From Magnetospira sp. (GTDB lineage: Bacteria > Pseudomonadota > Alphaproteobacteria > Rhodospirillales > Magnetospiraceae), in NCBI GenBank assembly GCA_028277325.1, contig JANQGL010000483.1:1-14152 (forward strand): a DNA stretch of 14,152 bases. Reading direction: 5' to 3'. Numbering within the stretch: position 1 is the stretch's first letter; each line of letters opens with the position of its first letter. Below are positions 13,896 through 14,152 of the stretch, piece by piece. The notes under the pieces are model-generated. The model did not search any database. It worked only from the letters and a program-made list of their open reading frames with translations, and had not been told where the DNA came from. The position numbers and the translations under genes are program-made.

Positions 13896-14152
13896 ATGAG
13901 CCAGACCGCGCTTCGCTTGTTGGACAAGGACGCCATGGACAGGAACAAGGCGCTGGAGGCCGCCGTCTCGCAGATCGAGCGGGCCTTCGGCAAGGGATCG
14001 ATCATGAAGCTGGGGCAGCACGGGACGGCGGTGGACGTGGCCGCCGTGTCCACCGGCTCGCTCGGCCTCGACATCGCGCTGGGGATCGGCGGCCTGCCGC
14101 GCGGCCGGATCGTCGAGATCTACGGCCCGGAAAGCTCCGGCAAGACCACCCT
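13896..14152 (+). CDS. recA: Recombinase RecA (5' part, cut by the window end)
   Basis: The first 85 residues of RecA, the ATP-dependent DNA strand-exchange and SOS co-protease protein, are visible. The N-terminal helix (ALEAAVSQIERAFGKGSIMKLG) is followed by the core start STGSLGLDIALGIGGLPRGR and the Walker A motif GPESSGKT (about 76-83). The MSQTALRLLDKDAMDRNKAL leader resembles alphaproteobacterial RecA. The ATG at 13896 is preceded by AAGGG at 8-9 bases; a second Met at codon 14 is a less likely start. The rest of the gene lies outside the window. Confidence 0.97.
   Translation, partial: MSQTALRLLDKDAMDRNKALEAAVSQIERAFGKGSIMKLGQHGTAVDVAAVSTGSLGLDIALGIGGLPRGRIVEIYGPESSGKTT

Overview
The window looks like chromosomal DNA of a high-GC, sulfur-oxidising alphaproteobacterium, perhaps from the Rhodospirillales or relatives. 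The reasons are the GC-rich codon use, the RecA N-terminus at the right edge, an alphaproteobacterial-type LexA half-site (GAAC) in the recA promoter, and a VPLPA-CTERM-type sorting signal on one exported protein. The taxonomic placement is inference; no rRNA gene is present.

Left part (208-7508): a LuxR/NarL-type regulator on the minus strand faces away from two plus-strand sulfur-oxidation operons. The first is soeABC (1055-5692), which encodes a cytoplasmic membrane-bound sulfite:quinone oxidoreductase with a molybdopterin subunit, a four-cluster Fe-S subunit and a DmsC-type anchor. The second is fccAB (5879-7508), which encodes a periplasmic flavocytochrome c sulfide dehydrogenase. FccAB would oxidise sulfide to zero-valent sulfur in the periplasm, and SoeABC would oxidise sulfite to sulfate at the cytoplasmic face. 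Together they cover the entry and exit steps of a sulfide-to-sulfate pathway; the middle steps (sox, dsr or shdr) are not in the window. The regulator's receiver domain lacks the phosphoacceptor Asp, so ordinary two-component control is doubtful.

Middle part (7509-10160): this looks like a rearranged accessory stretch. A minus-strand gene for a VPLPA-CTERM-type exported protein lies between intact fccB and a decayed copy of the fccB 3' end (about 8498-8720). The decayed copy carries a nonsense codon, an in-frame 78-base deletion between short direct repeats, and a +1 frameshift. A strong terminator follows. Next comes a visibly more AT-rich gene for an unrecognised 403-residue membrane protein, which has one N-terminal and three C-terminal membrane segments and a possible macro-domain-like core.

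Right part (10161-14152): a SoxW-like periplasmic thioredoxin is followed closely by a dCMP/cytidine deaminase-family gene. A small exported hypothetical protein and an SLC13-type anion permease with two TrkA-C domains are on the minus strand. The divergent recA gene is cut by the window end, and its promoter carries a LexA-box-like sequence. No tRNA, rRNA, CRISPR array, insertion sequence or phage gene was seen. No gene-free stretch exceeds about 250 bases.
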